From Hyphomonadaceae bacterium (GTDB lineage: Bacteria; Pseudomonadota; Alphaproteobacteria; Caulobacterales; Aquidulcibacteraceae): a DNA stretch of 64,000 bases. The translations under genes were made by a program, and so were the position numbers. Below are positions 23,778-32,784 of this stretch, piece after piece (position 1 is the first letter of the stretch; each line of letters starts with the position of its first letter). Where the stretch lies: positions 1 through 64,000 of the forward strand of contig JAEUMQ010000007.1 in the NCBI GenBank assembly GCA_016791425.1. Direction: 5' to 3'. The notes below the pieces were generated by a model. That model worked only from the letters and a program-made list of their open reading frames with translations, was not told the origin of the DNA and ran no database searches.

Positions 23778-26225
23778 TCAGAACTTCCGTCCGAGCGTGA
23801 CGTACCATTCACGCGGACGGCCGGGCTGGCCTTCCGAATAAGGCTGACCGAACGCCGTCAGGTCGAACTTGTTGAGGAAGTATTCCTCGTCCGCCAGGTT
23901 CGTCACGCCCACGGCCGCCGACCAGGTTTCCTCCGGGCTCTCCCATTGCAGCCGCGCGTTCACCAGTTCGTAGGGCGCCGTGCAGCTCGAGTCCGGGAAG
24001 AGCGAAGTGGTGCGGACGGTCTGCGAGCAGATCTCCGTCTGGCCGTAGACGTCCACCCGCGGCGTCAGCGTCGCGCCGCTGCTCATCTCCGCCGTGTAGG
24101 ACACGCTGACCGCCCAATTCTGCTCCGGCACATATCGCGGAAGATCCTTGATGACGGTGGGATCGCCCTGGATGTCCGGCGATTCCCAGCTCGTGTAGCC
24201 ATAGGCGCCGCTGATCACGAGACCAGTCACGGGCTCCCAGGTGATCTCCGCCTCGAAGCCTTGGATCTCTCCGGGCGCGTTGGTGTAGTTCGTGCGCGAG
24301 ACGGTCGTGAGGCAGGTGTTGCCGAGGCTGTCGGTCACTGCGCCTGGCGTGCCGGGCGGCCGCTGGTCCAGATAGACCGCCGGCGGCCCCGAAGAGATCA
24401 CGACGCACTCCACGCCGCTGCGCTCCTGGATGCGGGTTTTCCAGTCGGTGAAGAACGCCGCGAGATTGGTGCGCAGGCGATGGTCGAACCAGTCGGCCTT
24501 CACGCCCAGCTCGTACGCGGTGGATTCTTCAGGATCGACCGCGACGACCTGCGTCCACTGGAACGGCCGTGGATTGTAGCTGCCCGGCCGGTATCCGGTC
24601 GCCGCGCTGCCATAGACGAGCAAGTCGGGCGTCAGCTGGTAGTCGAGCCCGACCCGCCAATCCGTGTGTTCGCTCTGCACCGCAACGCTCGGGTTCCTCA
24701 CCCGCGTATTGTCGAACTGCACGAGCTTCTCGTCTTCCGAATAGCGCAGGCCCGCCGTCAGCGACAATTGCTCCGTGAGGTCGGTCACCGTGTGCACGAA
24801 CACCGACTTGTTCTGGTTCTCGTGCACATTGTGCGCGTTGACGAACGGACGGCTCGGATTGGTGAACGCAACCCCGTCGAGCAGGAAGCTCAGGAACGGA
24901 ATGCTGACGATCTGATCGTTGACCGACTCGCCATCATAATAGAAGCCGCCGACCGTCCAGTCCGTGCGGTCGAACAGCCGCCCGCTGAACCGCAGCTCGG
25001 CGGTGTAATAGTTGATCGTCTGCACGCCGGCCGTCAGGTTGAGGTTGACCGGCGACGCATCCGCGTCCGAGACCAGCGAGGACGTGATGTCCGCATAGGC
25101 CAGGATCAGCGCCGCGTTCAGGTTGCTCGAGATCTCCCAATCGGATCGCGCCGTCGCGCTCCAGGATTCGAACTCGGTCTTCGGCTCGAAGCTGAGGCCG
25201 CTGCGCGGATCCGAATACGTTGCGTACGTGACGAACGGATTGGGCGGCAGGAAGCGCGCATCGTACCCGGGGTTCGGGTAACCGAACGGACCGCCGGAGA
25301 ACGCAAATCCCGAGCCCGGATCCACATTCACCAGGGTGTCCGCCTTCGGCTCGCCGTCCTCCCGCTGATAGTCGGCGGTGAAGGACATCGACAGGCTGGC
25401 GTCCGGCTGCCAGCGCAGCATGCCGCGCGCGCCATAGAAATCGGAGCCGCCCTGCGTGCCGGTCTTGCAGCCGGTCGCGCGATTGACGGGGAACGCCGGC
25501 AAGCCCGTCGAGAGGCTCGGGAACGCGCAGGTGAAATCGATGACGTCCTGATAGCCGGCCCGCGTGGCGGCCGCGCCGCTGATCCGCGCCGCCAGCGTGT
25601 CGGAGATTCCGATGTCGTAGCTGGCGCGGACATCGACCCGGTCATAATCGCCGACGGTGACGTTGATCGAACCGGTGTCGTCGCCCTGCGGCTGCTTGCT
25701 GATATAGCGGATGGCGCCGCCGATGGCGCCGCGGCCGAACAGCGTGCCCTGCGGGCCGCGCAGCACTTCCACGCGCTCCACGTCCATCAGCTGGGTCTGC
25801 GAGCCCAGCGTGAACGGGTGGTACATGTCATCGACATAGATCGCCACGCCCGGCTCGAACGCGAAGTCGAAATCGTTTTGCCCGATGCCGCGGATATACG
25901 CGGTCATGGTGTTGCCGAAGGCGCCTTGCGCGGGACGCAGGGACGCGTTCGGCACGGCGTAGCCGAGATCCGAGCTTGCGCCGAAGGCGCGCTGCTCGAT
26001 CTGATCGGACGTGATCGCGGTGATCGCGATCGGCGTCTCCTGCAGCCTTTGTGTGCGGAACTGGGCGGTGACGACGATCTCGCCGACCTGCCCGCCCTGC
26101 TGCGCCTCCTGCTGCTGCGCGCCCGCCGGCGCAGCGAGGGCCGCCCACGCCGCCACGCCCAGCGACAGAGCCTTGAACGAGCAGTTCGGGACCAGTCTCT
26201 TCATGAACGAGGATTCAAAAGCCAT
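23778..26225 (-). CDS. TonB-dependent receptor
   Basis: 815 residues from an ATG preceded by GGGGAA. A signal peptide ends near AAPAGAQ, followed by a TonB-box-like VGEIVVTAQ and a plug domain (about 60-175) with MTAYIRGIGQNDFDFAFEPG, VEVLRGPQGTLFGRGAIGG and AIRYISKQP. The rest is a 22-strand barrel ending in YVTLGRKF. The family imports substrates such as siderophores, vitamins, glycans or aromatics. It is downstream of the PQQ dehydrogenase and YciI genes on the same strand, so the imported substrate may be oxidised by the dehydrogenase. Confidence 0.94.
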   Translation of the reverse strand: MAFESSFMKRLVPNCSFKALSLGVAAWAALAAPAGAQQQEAQQGGQVGEIVVTAQFRTQRLQETPIAITAITSDQIEQRAFGASSDLGYAVPNASLRPAQGAFGNTMTAYIRGIGQNDFDFAFEPGVAIYVDDMYHPFTLGSQTQLMDVERVEVLRGPQGTLFGRGAIGGAIRYISKQPQGDDTGSINVTVGDYDRVDVRASYDIGISDTLAARISGAAATRAGYQDVIDFTCAFPSLSTGLPAFPVNRATGCKTGTQGGSDFYGARGMLRWQPDASLSMSFTADYQREDGEPKADTLVNVDPGSGFAFSGGPFGYPNPGYDARFLPPNPFVTYATYSDPRSGLSFEPKTEFESWSATARSDWEISSNLNAALILAYADITSSLVSDADASPVNLNLTAGVQTINYYTAELRFSGRLFDRTDWTVGGFYYDGESVNDQIVSIPFLSFLLDGVAFTNPSRPFVNAHNVHENQNKSVFVHTVTDLTEQLSLTAGLRYSEDEKLVQFDNTRVRNPSVAVQSEHTDWRVGLDYQLTPDLLVYGSAATGYRPGSYNPRPFQWTQVVAVDPEESTAYELGVKADWFDHRLRTNLAAFFTDWKTRIQERSGVECVVISSGPPAVYLDQRPPGTPGAVTDSLGNTCLTTVSRTNYTNAPGEIQGFEAEITWEPVTGLVISGAYGYTSWESPDIQGDPTVIKDLPRYVPEQNWAVSVSYTAEMSSGATLTPRVDVYGQTEICSQTVRTTSLFPDSSCTAPYELVNARLQWESPEETWSAAVGVTNLADEEYFLNKFDLTAFGQPYSEGQPGRPREWYVTLGRKF

Positions 26226-26330
26226 CACACTTCCCCCTATCGTTTGCTGATCGTTCTTCACTCTCGACCGTTGCGCCCGCCGAACCCGCGACCGGATTGG
26301 ACGAGCTGACGGCATTTCGCCTCCCGCCGC

Positions 26331-26630
26331 CTACGGCGCCGGAGGACCGAAACGGATGTCGATCGGCTCCACGCGCGCGATGCGCGTGATGCCGTCCTTC
26401 TGCCAGGGATCGCCCCCGATGCGCGCGCGCACTTCCTCCGCGCTTTCCGCGCGCACGATGAAGAGCACGTCCATGCTGTCCTTCATCAGCCCCGCCATCG
26501 CCACGAACCGCGCCTCCTCCAGCCCGCGCCAATGCGCGGAGTGCGGCGCGAAATCCGGCTGCTCCGAGGAGGGCTTGCTGTGATCCCAGGCCGCGGCGCG
26601 CTGGACGACGACCGCGAAGAATTGACTCAT
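26331..26630 (-). CDS. YciI-like protein
   Basis: 99 residues, the size of a single YCII domain. It shows an N-terminal strand (QFFAVVVQRA), a central HSAHWRGLEEARFVAMAGLM segment with candidate active-site His residues, and a strand LFIVRAESAEEVRARI. The fold is related to muconolactone isomerase; bacterial members include a dehydrochlorinase and enzymes of aromatic metabolism. It lies between the PQQ dehydrogenase (93 bp upstream) and the TonB receptor (105 bp downstream). Confidence 0.8.
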   Translation of the reverse strand: MSQFFAVVVQRAAAWDHSKPSSEQPDFAPHSAHWRGLEEARFVAMAGLMKDSMDVLFIVRAESAEEVRARIGGDPWQKDGITRIARVEPIDIRFGPPAP

Positions 26631-26723
26631 GATTCCGCTCCGTATGTGCGCGGCGCGCGCCGCGACCAGCTCTCCGCTGCTGAACTGGTCTGGATCTCGT
26701 CTCGCGGCGCCGCATCTGCATCG

Positions 26724-28802
26724 TCAATTCTCGCCGATGCGGCGCGCGGTGAGGTACGCGCGGATCAAGGCGACGTCGTCACGCGTCAAGTGTTGGCTGA
26801 ACGAGGGCATGCCGCGCGGAACGAGCGCGCCCTCCAGCACGATGGACTCCAGCTCCCCGAGCGTCTGCGTCCGCCGCAAATCCGGATAGGCGCCGTTCGC
26901 CACCACGGAGGGCCCGTGACACTCCACGCAATAGGTGTGGTAGAGCAGCGAGCCGCGATCGATGCGCGCATCGCCCGACGGCTTCATTGGATCGGGCGGC
27001 GAAGCTTCTGCGGCGAGCGCCGGCTCGCGCGCCGGCAGCTGCGCGGCGCCGCCGAGCTTGAAGGCGAGCACGCGCCGCCCTTCGCCGTAGCGCCAGCCAT
27101 AGCGTTGCGCCGCGTTCGACGCCATGAGCGCATAGGCGCCGCCCATCCCAGCCATCACCGCGACGTATTGCTCTCCGCCGGCCTCGTACGAGACCGGGCC
27201 GCCGATCACCGCATTGCCCGCTGCGCCGCGCCAGCGTTCCGCGCCGGTGCGCGCATCATAGGCGATGAGGTTTCCTTCGCCGGTTCCCTGGAACACCAGC
27301 CCGCCGGCCGTGCTCATCGTCCCGCCAGCGACGCCGTCCGGCGCGTAATGGCGCCACACTTCGCGCTGCGCGACCGTATCCCAGGCCAAGAGCCCGCCGC
27401 GCATGTTCGCCGGCAACCCGATGCGGACGGAGGTGTCCATCCCTTGGCCCTGATCGAAGCGCCATTGCCCGATCGGCGTCTCCTCGTAGCTCATGTTCGC
27501 TTCGATGAACGGGATGAACGCAATATTGAGCCGTGGGCTGAACGACATCGGCTGCCAGGAATGTCCCCCAAGCCAGCTCGGCGCGAGATCGAACACGCCC
27601 TGGTTTCCGCGTGCGCGCGGATTCTCCACCGGCCGCCCGGTCGCAATGTCGATCCGCTCGGCCCAGGTGACCGGAACATAATTCGCCGCCGAGAGAAGCT
27701 CTCCGGTCGCGCGGTCGAGCACATAGAAGAACCCGTTCTTCGGCGCCTGCATGATCACGCGCCGCTCGCGTCCGCCGATCGGCAAGGTCGCGAGGATCAT
27801 GTCCTGCGTGGCGGTGTAGTCCCATTGGTCGCCGGGCGTGGTCTGGTAGTGCCATACGTACTCGCCGGTATCGACCTTCACCGCGACGATGCTGGAGATG
27901 TAGAGATTGTCGCCGCCGCCGGGACTGCGCGCATTGCGCCCCCACGGGCCGCCATTGCCGGTCCCGATATAGACGAGGCGCAGCTCCGGATCATAGGCGA
28001 ACGCGTTCCATGGATTGCCGCCGCCGCCGTGCTTCCACCATTCGCCATGCCAGGTTTCGGCCGCGCGCCTCTCGGCGTCGGAAGCGAATCCGTCGGCGGG
28101 ATTTCCCGGCGCGACCCAGAACCGCCACTCCAGCGCGCCGGTCTCGGCGTTGTAGGATGAGGCGTAGCCGCGCGTGGCCTTGTCGCCGCCGCCTTGTCCG
28201 ATCAGCACGTGGCCGTCGAACACGCGCGGCGCGCCGGTGATCGAATAGGGCTGCGACTGATCGAAGGTCTGCGTTTCCCAGACCAGCGCGCCGTTTGCCG
28301 CGTTGAGCGCGACGAGCCGGCCGTCGGCGACGCCGACATAGACCTTGCCGCGCCACAGCGCGACGCCGCGATTGCGTCCCCACACCGGGAAGTTGGCGTT
28401 ACGCTGCGCGGCGCCCGGATCGTAGCGCCAGAGCTGACGCCCGGTGCGTCCGTCGATGGCGTAGACGACGCCGAACGTCCCGGTCGTGTAGAGGATGCCG
28501 TTGGCGACGAGCGGCGTCGATTCCATCTCGCCCGGCGCGTCGATGTCCGCGAACCAAGCCAAGCCCAATCGGCTTATGTTGTTGGCGTTGATCGCATCAA
28601 GCGGACTGAAGCGCTGCTCTGAATACGTGCGGCCGTGCGACAGCCAGTCGGCGCCGGCGCGTTCGTCGGCGATCGCCGCGGCGTCCACTTGCGCAGCATC
28701 GCGGCCCCCTGAGCGGCCGCCCCACGGACGCAGCGCCAGGAGGAGGATCGCACCGACAAGGAGAACCGCGCCGATCGCGATCCACGGGCCAAACTTCCTC
28801 AT
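26724..28802 (-). CDS. PQQ-dependent dehydrogenase with C-terminal cytochrome c domain
   Basis: 692 residues. An N-terminal membrane anchor (about 7-26) is followed by an eight-bladed quinoprotein propeller (about 50-590) and a c-type haem domain with CVECH (625-629) and a Met ligand in GMPSFSQ. Domain order is that of type II quinohaemoprotein alcohol dehydrogenases. The catalytic Asp is probably Asp328 (GDQWDYTATQ); the residue two positions later is Thr, so this is a calcium-type, not lanthanide-type, enzyme. Two departures are visible: the vicinal Cys-Cys pair over PQQ is replaced by Pro-Val (139-140), and the Ca-ligand Glu position reads Asp207 (GGGDKATRGY). An anchored periplasmic oxidase of an alcohol or polyol is likely. 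Confidence 0.88.
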   Translation of the reverse strand: MRKFGPWIAIGAVLLVGAILLLALRPWGGRSGGRDAAQVDAAAIADERAGADWLSHGRTYSEQRFSPLDAINANNISRLGLAWFADIDAPGEMESTPLVANGILYTTGTFGVVYAIDGRTGRQLWRYDPGAAQRNANFPVWGRNRGVALWRGKVYVGVADGRLVALNAANGALVWETQTFDQSQPYSITGAPRVFDGHVLIGQGGGDKATRGYASSYNAETGALEWRFWVAPGNPADGFASDAERRAAETWHGEWWKHGGGGNPWNAFAYDPELRLVYIGTGNGGPWGRNARSPGGGDNLYISSIVAVKVDTGEYVWHYQTTPGDQWDYTATQDMILATLPIGGRERRVIMQAPKNGFFYVLDRATGELLSAANYVPVTWAERIDIATGRPVENPRARGNQGVFDLAPSWLGGHSWQPMSFSPRLNIAFIPFIEANMSYEETPIGQWRFDQGQGMDTSVRIGLPANMRGGLLAWDTVAQREVWRHYAPDGVAGGTMSTAGGLVFQGTGEGNLIAYDARTGAERWRGAAGNAVIGGPVSYEAGGEQYVAVMAGMGGAYALMASNAAQRYGWRYGEGRRVLAFKLGGAAQLPAREPALAAEASPPDPMKPSGDARIDRGSLLYHTYCVECHGPSVVANGAYPDLRRTQTLGELESIVLEGALVPRGMPSFSQHLTRDDVALIRAYLTARRIGEN

Positions 28803-29204
28803 CCAGCTCCCTCATCCGCGGCGCGCGTGGACGACGTTCCTTCACCGACAGTTTCGCGCAGACGCTTGCCCCCCTCGCCTCGGCGAGCTGTGCGCCTGTG
28901 TCCTGACGATCTGTCTGAAAGGCCCTCCCGTGGGCGGCGCCCGTGGTTCCGGGCGCTTATCCTTGCCGTTGAGAATGCCACGAGCCCCCAAAGGCGCGGG
29001 TATCGTCATTCAAGCGGCATGCATAACTGCACGCGATAGCCCGGGGCCCATGTCCTTCGCGGACATTCGGGAGCCAGCATCGGATACCGGCCAATATCGG
29101 ATACCGGCCAAATATCGGATACCGGAATGTCGCCATCCCCAACCAATATAACCGCGCCTCCCGCCTCCGATGGGACAGATGCGCAGCTTGGTCTTGGGTG
29201 AGAC
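28803..29204. other. Divergent promoter region, PQQ dehydrogenase / TfdA-like dioxygenase
   Basis: 402 bp without a credible gene. It separates the minus-strand PQQ dehydrogenase operon from the plus-strand dioxygenase at 29205. The only clear structure is the triple direct repeat at 29079-29125, just left of the dioxygenase. The remainder holds no strong dyad or frame with typical codon usage. Confidence 0.4.
29079..29125 (+). promoter_or_regulatory. Three direct repeats of ATCGGATACCGG
   Basis: Exact 12-bp copies start at 29079, 29096 and 29114 (17- and 18-bp spacing). Each contains the small dyad CGG-ATA-CCG, and the spacers are CCAAT and CCAAAT. The array ends 79 bp before the dioxygenase start codon. 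The arrangement looks like a multi-site operator for a regulator of the dioxygenase, the PQQ operon, or both. Confidence 0.5.
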
Positions 29205-30092
29205 ATGGACACGGAAACTCTGGACATTCGCCAGGTCGGCCCCACGTTCGCCGCCGAATTGCGCGGCCTCGACACCGCGAACGGCCTCTCCGCGCGAGAC
29301 GCCGCTGCGCTGGTCGGCGCCCTCGATCGCTTCGGCGTCGTTGTTCTGCCGAAACAGAGCCTGACGCCGCCCCAGCAGATCGCGCTCTGCGAAAGCCTCG
29401 GCCCGCTGGAGAATTCCGACGACGGCAGCCCCAGCTTCAAGGAACTTCGGCGCAACCTGCAATTCAAGGATCCCCGGCTCTCGGAGATTTCGAACCTCGC
29501 CCAGGGCGAAGGCATCCTCGACAAGGAGGACGTGCGCCGGCTTTTTCTCGTCGCCAACCAGCTCTGGCATTCCGACAGCACGTTCCGGCCGATCCGCGCC
29601 CGCTACACCTCGCTCACCGCGGTCAAGGTGCCCGCCTCGGGCGGCGACACCGAGTTCGCCGACGCCGCCAGCGCCTACGACGCCCTGTCCGCGGACGACA
29701 AGGCCGACATCGAGGGCCTCGTCGGCATCCACAGCCCGACCCACGTGATGGACGTGATGGGCGCCACCGGCCCGGACGGCGGCGGCTTCGTGAGCACGCT
29801 TACCCCGCAACGGCGCCCCATCGTCGAGGTGCATGCAGGTTCCGGCCGCAAGGTCCTGAACGTGCCGTCGCATTGCTCCCACATCGAGGGCATGTCCATT
29901 CCCGAGGGCCGCGCGCTGCTCACCTATCTGCGCGAGCAGGCGACGCTGCCTGCGTTCCGCTACCGGCACAAATGGTCGCCGGGCGATTTCGTCATCTGGG
30001 ACAATCGCTCCACGCTGCATCGCGCATGCCGATTCCAGGAGCGCAAAGAGGCGCGCCAGCTCGTCCGCTCGGTCGTGCAGGACGTCCATTGA
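29205..30092 (+). CDS. TfdA/TauD-family Fe(II)/2-oxoglutarate dioxygenase (A1)
   Basis: 295 residues. The facial triad is His122, Asp124 (ELWHSDSTF-type motif, here QLWHSDSTF) and His272 (RSTLHRACR); Arg284 or Arg288 would bind the 2-oxoglutarate carboxylate. Length and motifs are closest to TfdA-like aryloxyalkanoate dioxygenases, which cleave aryl ethers by hydroxylating the side chain. Its paralogue lies at 40841 with all motifs at the same residue numbers. A secreted SnoaL-like protein follows 20 bp downstream. Cytosolic; true substrate unknown. Confidence 0.88.
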   Translation: MDTETLDIRQVGPTFAAELRGLDTANGLSARDAAALVGALDRFGVVVLPKQSLTPPQQIALCESLGPLENSDDGSPSFKELRRNLQFKDPRLSEISNLAQGEGILDKEDVRRLFLVANQLWHSDSTFRPIRARYTSLTAVKVPASGGDTEFADAASAYDALSADDKADIEGLVGIHSPTHVMDVMGATGPDGGGFVSTLTPQRRPIVEVHAGSGRKVLNVPSHCSHIEGMSIPEGRALLTYLREQATLPAFRYRHKWSPGDFVIWDNRSTLHRACRFQERKEARQLVRSVVQDVH

Positions 30093-30112
30093 GCGAGGTG
30101 AGGAGAGGACAA

Positions 30113-30619
30113 ATGCGGATATCCATGCTCGCGGCAGCCCTGTGCGCGGGGCTGCTGATGGCGGCGACGTCCGCCGCTTTCGCACAGCCCGCGCAGATCA
30201 CGCAGCGGACTTTGCTCGACCGTATCCAGATCGAGGACCTGATCACCAGCTATTACAATGACGTCGAGGCCGGCGGCGCGAACGCCTATCCCAACTACTA
30301 CACCGACGACGCCGAGTTCGTGGTGAACGGGACGGTCTATCGCGGCCGCGACGCCATCGTCGCCTATCATCAGGCGCTCGCGGCGCGCAGCCCGACGCAC
30401 ATCGGCACGTTCCACATGGTCTTCAACAATCTGCAGGTCGAGGTCCGGGGCGCCGCCGCGACCGCGCGCTTGATCTGGTCCGGCATCCTCTCCGAGCGCG
30501 TCGAGGCGCCGGCCCGCATCCTCAAGCACGGCCGCGAGACCGATGAGCTTGTGAAGCGCGACGGCCAGTGGCGGATCAGCCGGCGCACCATCATCACCGA
30601 CGCCGGTTCCGCCTATTGA
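30113..30619 (+). CDS. Secreted SnoaL-like protein
   Basis: 168 residues from an ATG preceded by AGGAG. A signal peptide (about 1-24, ending AAFAQ) is followed by a SnoaL-like cone: RIQIEDLITSYYNDV, YYTDDAEFVVNGTVYRGRDA, HMVFNNLQVEV and DGQWRISRRTIITDAG. SnoaL_4-type domains include isomerases and small dehydratases of aromatic and polyketide metabolism. Export is unusual for those enzymes. It is cotranscribed with the preceding dioxygenase and overlaps the tail of the convergent MFS gene by 7 bp. Confidence 0.78.
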   Translation: MRISMLAAALCAGLLMAATSAAFAQPAQITQRTLLDRIQIEDLITSYYNDVEAGGANAYPNYYTDDAEFVVNGTVYRGRDAIVAYHQALAARSPTHIGTFHMVFNNLQVEVRGAAATARLIWSGILSERVEAPARILKHGRETDELVKRDGQWRISRRTIITDAGSAY

Positions 30620-31977
30620 GCGGAGGCGCCCGCGCGGACCTCGTCCACGCGCACGCCCTTGGTCTCCCTGGCCGCGAAGGCCCAGATCGCCGCGACGCCG
30701 AGGCCGAGCACGCCGAAGATGGCGAACACCGGCTGCACCGATCCCGTCGATGCGATGAGCCCGCCGACGAGCAGCGGCGTCAGCATCGAGGCGGTGCGCG
30801 CCGCCGCGCTGCAGAGCCCGAGCGCCATCGCCCGGATGCGTGTCGGAAAGGTCTCCGCCGAGAAGGGCCACAGGATGATGGTGCCGATCCCGATGCCGGT
30901 ATGCCCCAGCACGACCGCCGCGACGATGAGGCCGACTTCACCCTGCGGCATCGCAAGCAGGCTGAGCAGCACCGCGCCGCCGACCAGCGTGCCGAAGATG
31001 GCCAGCGGCCTGCGGCCCACCTTGTCCATCAGCGCCCCGAGCACGATCGGCGCAACGAGGATCACGATCACCGAGATGCTCGCGAAGCGCAAAGCTTCCG
31101 CCACCGGGATATGGAACACGCTGACATAGATCGACGGCGCCCAATTGGTCAGGCCGAAATTCACCAGCGACGTCAGGAACCAGAGCGCGACCAGCGTCGC
31201 CACCGTCCAGCGCACGTCGCGCGCGAAGAGATCGGCGAACCGCGTTCTCGCCGCCGCATTCGCCGCCGCCGGCGTCGCCGCAAGCGCCGCTTCAGCCGCG
31301 CCGCCGAGCTTCCTGATCGCCGCCAGCGCCGCGTCGGGACGCCCGATCCGCGCCAGCCAGCGCGGCGATTCCGGCAGCAGCGCCATCGCGAAGGGCAGCA
31401 CCAGCAGCGGCGCCGCGCCAAGCACGAACATCACCCGCCACCCGACCTGCTCGATGATGAGCGCGCTGGTGACCGCCGCGGCGGCGTAGCCGCTGACCAT
31501 CAGGAACTGGAAGACCGAGAAGAAGCGTCCGCGCGTCTTGGTGGGCGCAATCTCGTTGATGTAGCTCGCGCACACGGGCACGGCGCCGCCGATCGCAAGC
31601 CCCTGCACGAAGCGCAGCGCGCCGAGCTGCTCGGGCGTCTGCGCCGCCGCGCACGCCACGCTGAGCAGCGACATGACGACGATCGCTGCGCTGTAGACCG
31701 GCTTGCGCCCCCAGCGCTCGGCAAGCGCGCCGAGCGCGATCGCGCCCACCAGCTGCCCCGCATACCCGCTGGACATGAGCGCGCCCATCGCGATGGGCTC
31801 CAGGCCCCATTCCCGCGACAGCGTCGGCATGATGAAGGCGATCATCACGCTGTCCCAGGAATCGAACAGCATCAGCACGCCAAGGAGAACGGGCGCCAGC
31901 GCCCGCCGCCGCCATGCGCCCGGCGCATCCAGCATCGCGCCGATCTGAGCCTGCTGATCCTCGTGTGCGCCCGCCAT
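30613..31977 (-). CDS. MFS transporter, aromatic acid:H+ symporter-like
   Basis: 454 residues, 12 predicted membrane segments. Loop motifs: DSWDSVMIAFIMPTL in TM1, GALAERWGRKPVY between TM2 and TM3, PTKTRGRFFS, and a second-half GALMDKVGRRPLA. The TM1 Asp pair and overall pattern fit the AAHS/sugar-porter-like group that imports benzoate, 4-hydroxybenzoate and similar acids. It is the last gene of the eight-gene minus-strand operon. The ATG at 31977 is chosen because an upstream alternative would overlap the SDR gene; no strong Shine-Dalgarno sequence is seen. Confidence 0.85.
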   Translation of the reverse strand: MAGAHEDQQAQIGAMLDAPGAWRRRALAPVLLGVLMLFDSWDSVMIAFIMPTLSREWGLEPIAMGALMSSGYAGQLVGAIALGALAERWGRKPVYSAAIVVMSLLSVACAAAQTPEQLGALRFVQGLAIGGAVPVCASYINEIAPTKTRGRFFSVFQFLMVSGYAAAAVTSALIIEQVGWRVMFVLGAAPLLVLPFAMALLPESPRWLARIGRPDAALAAIRKLGGAAEAALAATPAAANAAARTRFADLFARDVRWTVATLVALWFLTSLVNFGLTNWAPSIYVSVFHIPVAEALRFASISVIVILVAPIVLGALMDKVGRRPLAIFGTLVGGAVLLSLLAMPQGEVGLIVAAVVLGHTGIGIGTIILWPFSAETFPTRIRAMALGLCSAAARTASMLTPLLVGGLIASTGSVQPVFAIFGVLGLGVAAIWAFAARETKGVRVDEVRAGASAQ

Positions 31978-31993
31978 CGCCCGCCCCCGTCGC

Positions 31994-32752
31994 TCAGAAC
32001 GCGAACTTGTGGCTCCCGCCATCGACGGAGATCACCTCGCCCGTGATGTAGCGCGCTCGCGGCGAGACGAGGAAGGCCACGAGCACGGCCAGGTCTTCCG
32101 GCTGGCCGAAATAGCCGACCGGTATGTTCTTGCGGCAATAGTCCTCGCGCGCTTCCATCGTCGGGAAGATCTTGTCGATCTGCTCGCTGATGATGACCCC
32201 CGGCCCGATCGTGTTGACGGTCACCCCGTCCTTCGCGACCTCGTGCGACAGGCTCTTGGAATAGACCGTGCGCGCCGCGTTCATGACGCTGGCCGAATTG
32301 ATGATCGCCTGCACCTCGAACGTGCCGCCGATATTGATGATCCGGCCGTACTTGCGCTGCCGCATTCCGGGCAGCAGCGCTTCGGCCAGATGCCGCGGCG
32401 CAACCACGCGCAGCGCATAGGCGTGCTGCCAGCGCGCTTCATCGCCGCCGATGCCCATCACGTCGGACGTGCCGGCATTGTTGATCAGGATATCGACCTC
32501 GCCGAGCTTCGCGATCGCTTCCGCCGCGATGGCCTTGCCCGCATCGGGCGCGGTGAGATCATGCACGATGATCGCCGGCCGCTGCTTGCCGGACGCCGCC
32601 AGCTTGTCGGCCGCCGCCTCAAGCACGTCGGCGCGCCGCCCCAGCAGCGCCAGGCGCACGCCTTCGCCCGCCAGCGCCTGCGCGATGCCGAACCCGATCC
32701 CGGTTCCCCCGCCCGTGATCAGGGCGCCCTTGCCTTCAAGCTGCAGATCCAT
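31994..32752 (-). CDS. SDR-family protein lacking the YxxxK dyad
   Basis: 252 residues, classical SDR size. The NAD(P)-binding TGGGTGIG (14-21), NNAG, and C-terminal ITGEVISVDGG are all normal. The active site is not: the Ser position reads IGG and the Tyr-x-x-x-Lys segment reads ASVMN (followed by AARTVYSKSL), confirmed from the codons. Either it uses other residues or it does not catalyse a standard dehydrogenation. It lies between the TauD-family gene B1 (32 bp) and the MFS gene (16 bp), so it belongs to the operon. Confidence 0.87.
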   Translation of the reverse strand: MDLQLEGKGALITGGGTGIGFGIAQALAGEGVRLALLGRRADVLEAAADKLAASGKQRPAIIVHDLTAPDAGKAIAAEAIAKLGEVDILINNAGTSDVMGIGGDEARWQHAYALRVVAPRHLAEALLPGMRQRKYGRIINIGGTFEVQAIINSASVMNAARTVYSKSLSHEVAKDGVTVNTIGPGVIISEQIDKIFPTMEAREDYCRKNIPVGYFGQPEDLAVLVAFLVSPRARYITGEVISVDGGSHKFAF

Positions 32753-32784
32753 GCGCGTTCATTCCATTTTCAGACGCGTGACGT

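Noticed and set aside
23946-28160. Long plus-strand frames opposite the TonB receptor and PQQ dehydrogenase
   Set aside because: Composition is Arg/Ala/His-rich without family motifs, and both minus-strand genes are well supported.
29079-29125. Triple repeat as a CRISPR array or plasmid iterons
   Set aside because: Units are 12 bp with 5-6-bp spacers, with no cas or rep gene; regulatory sites fit better.
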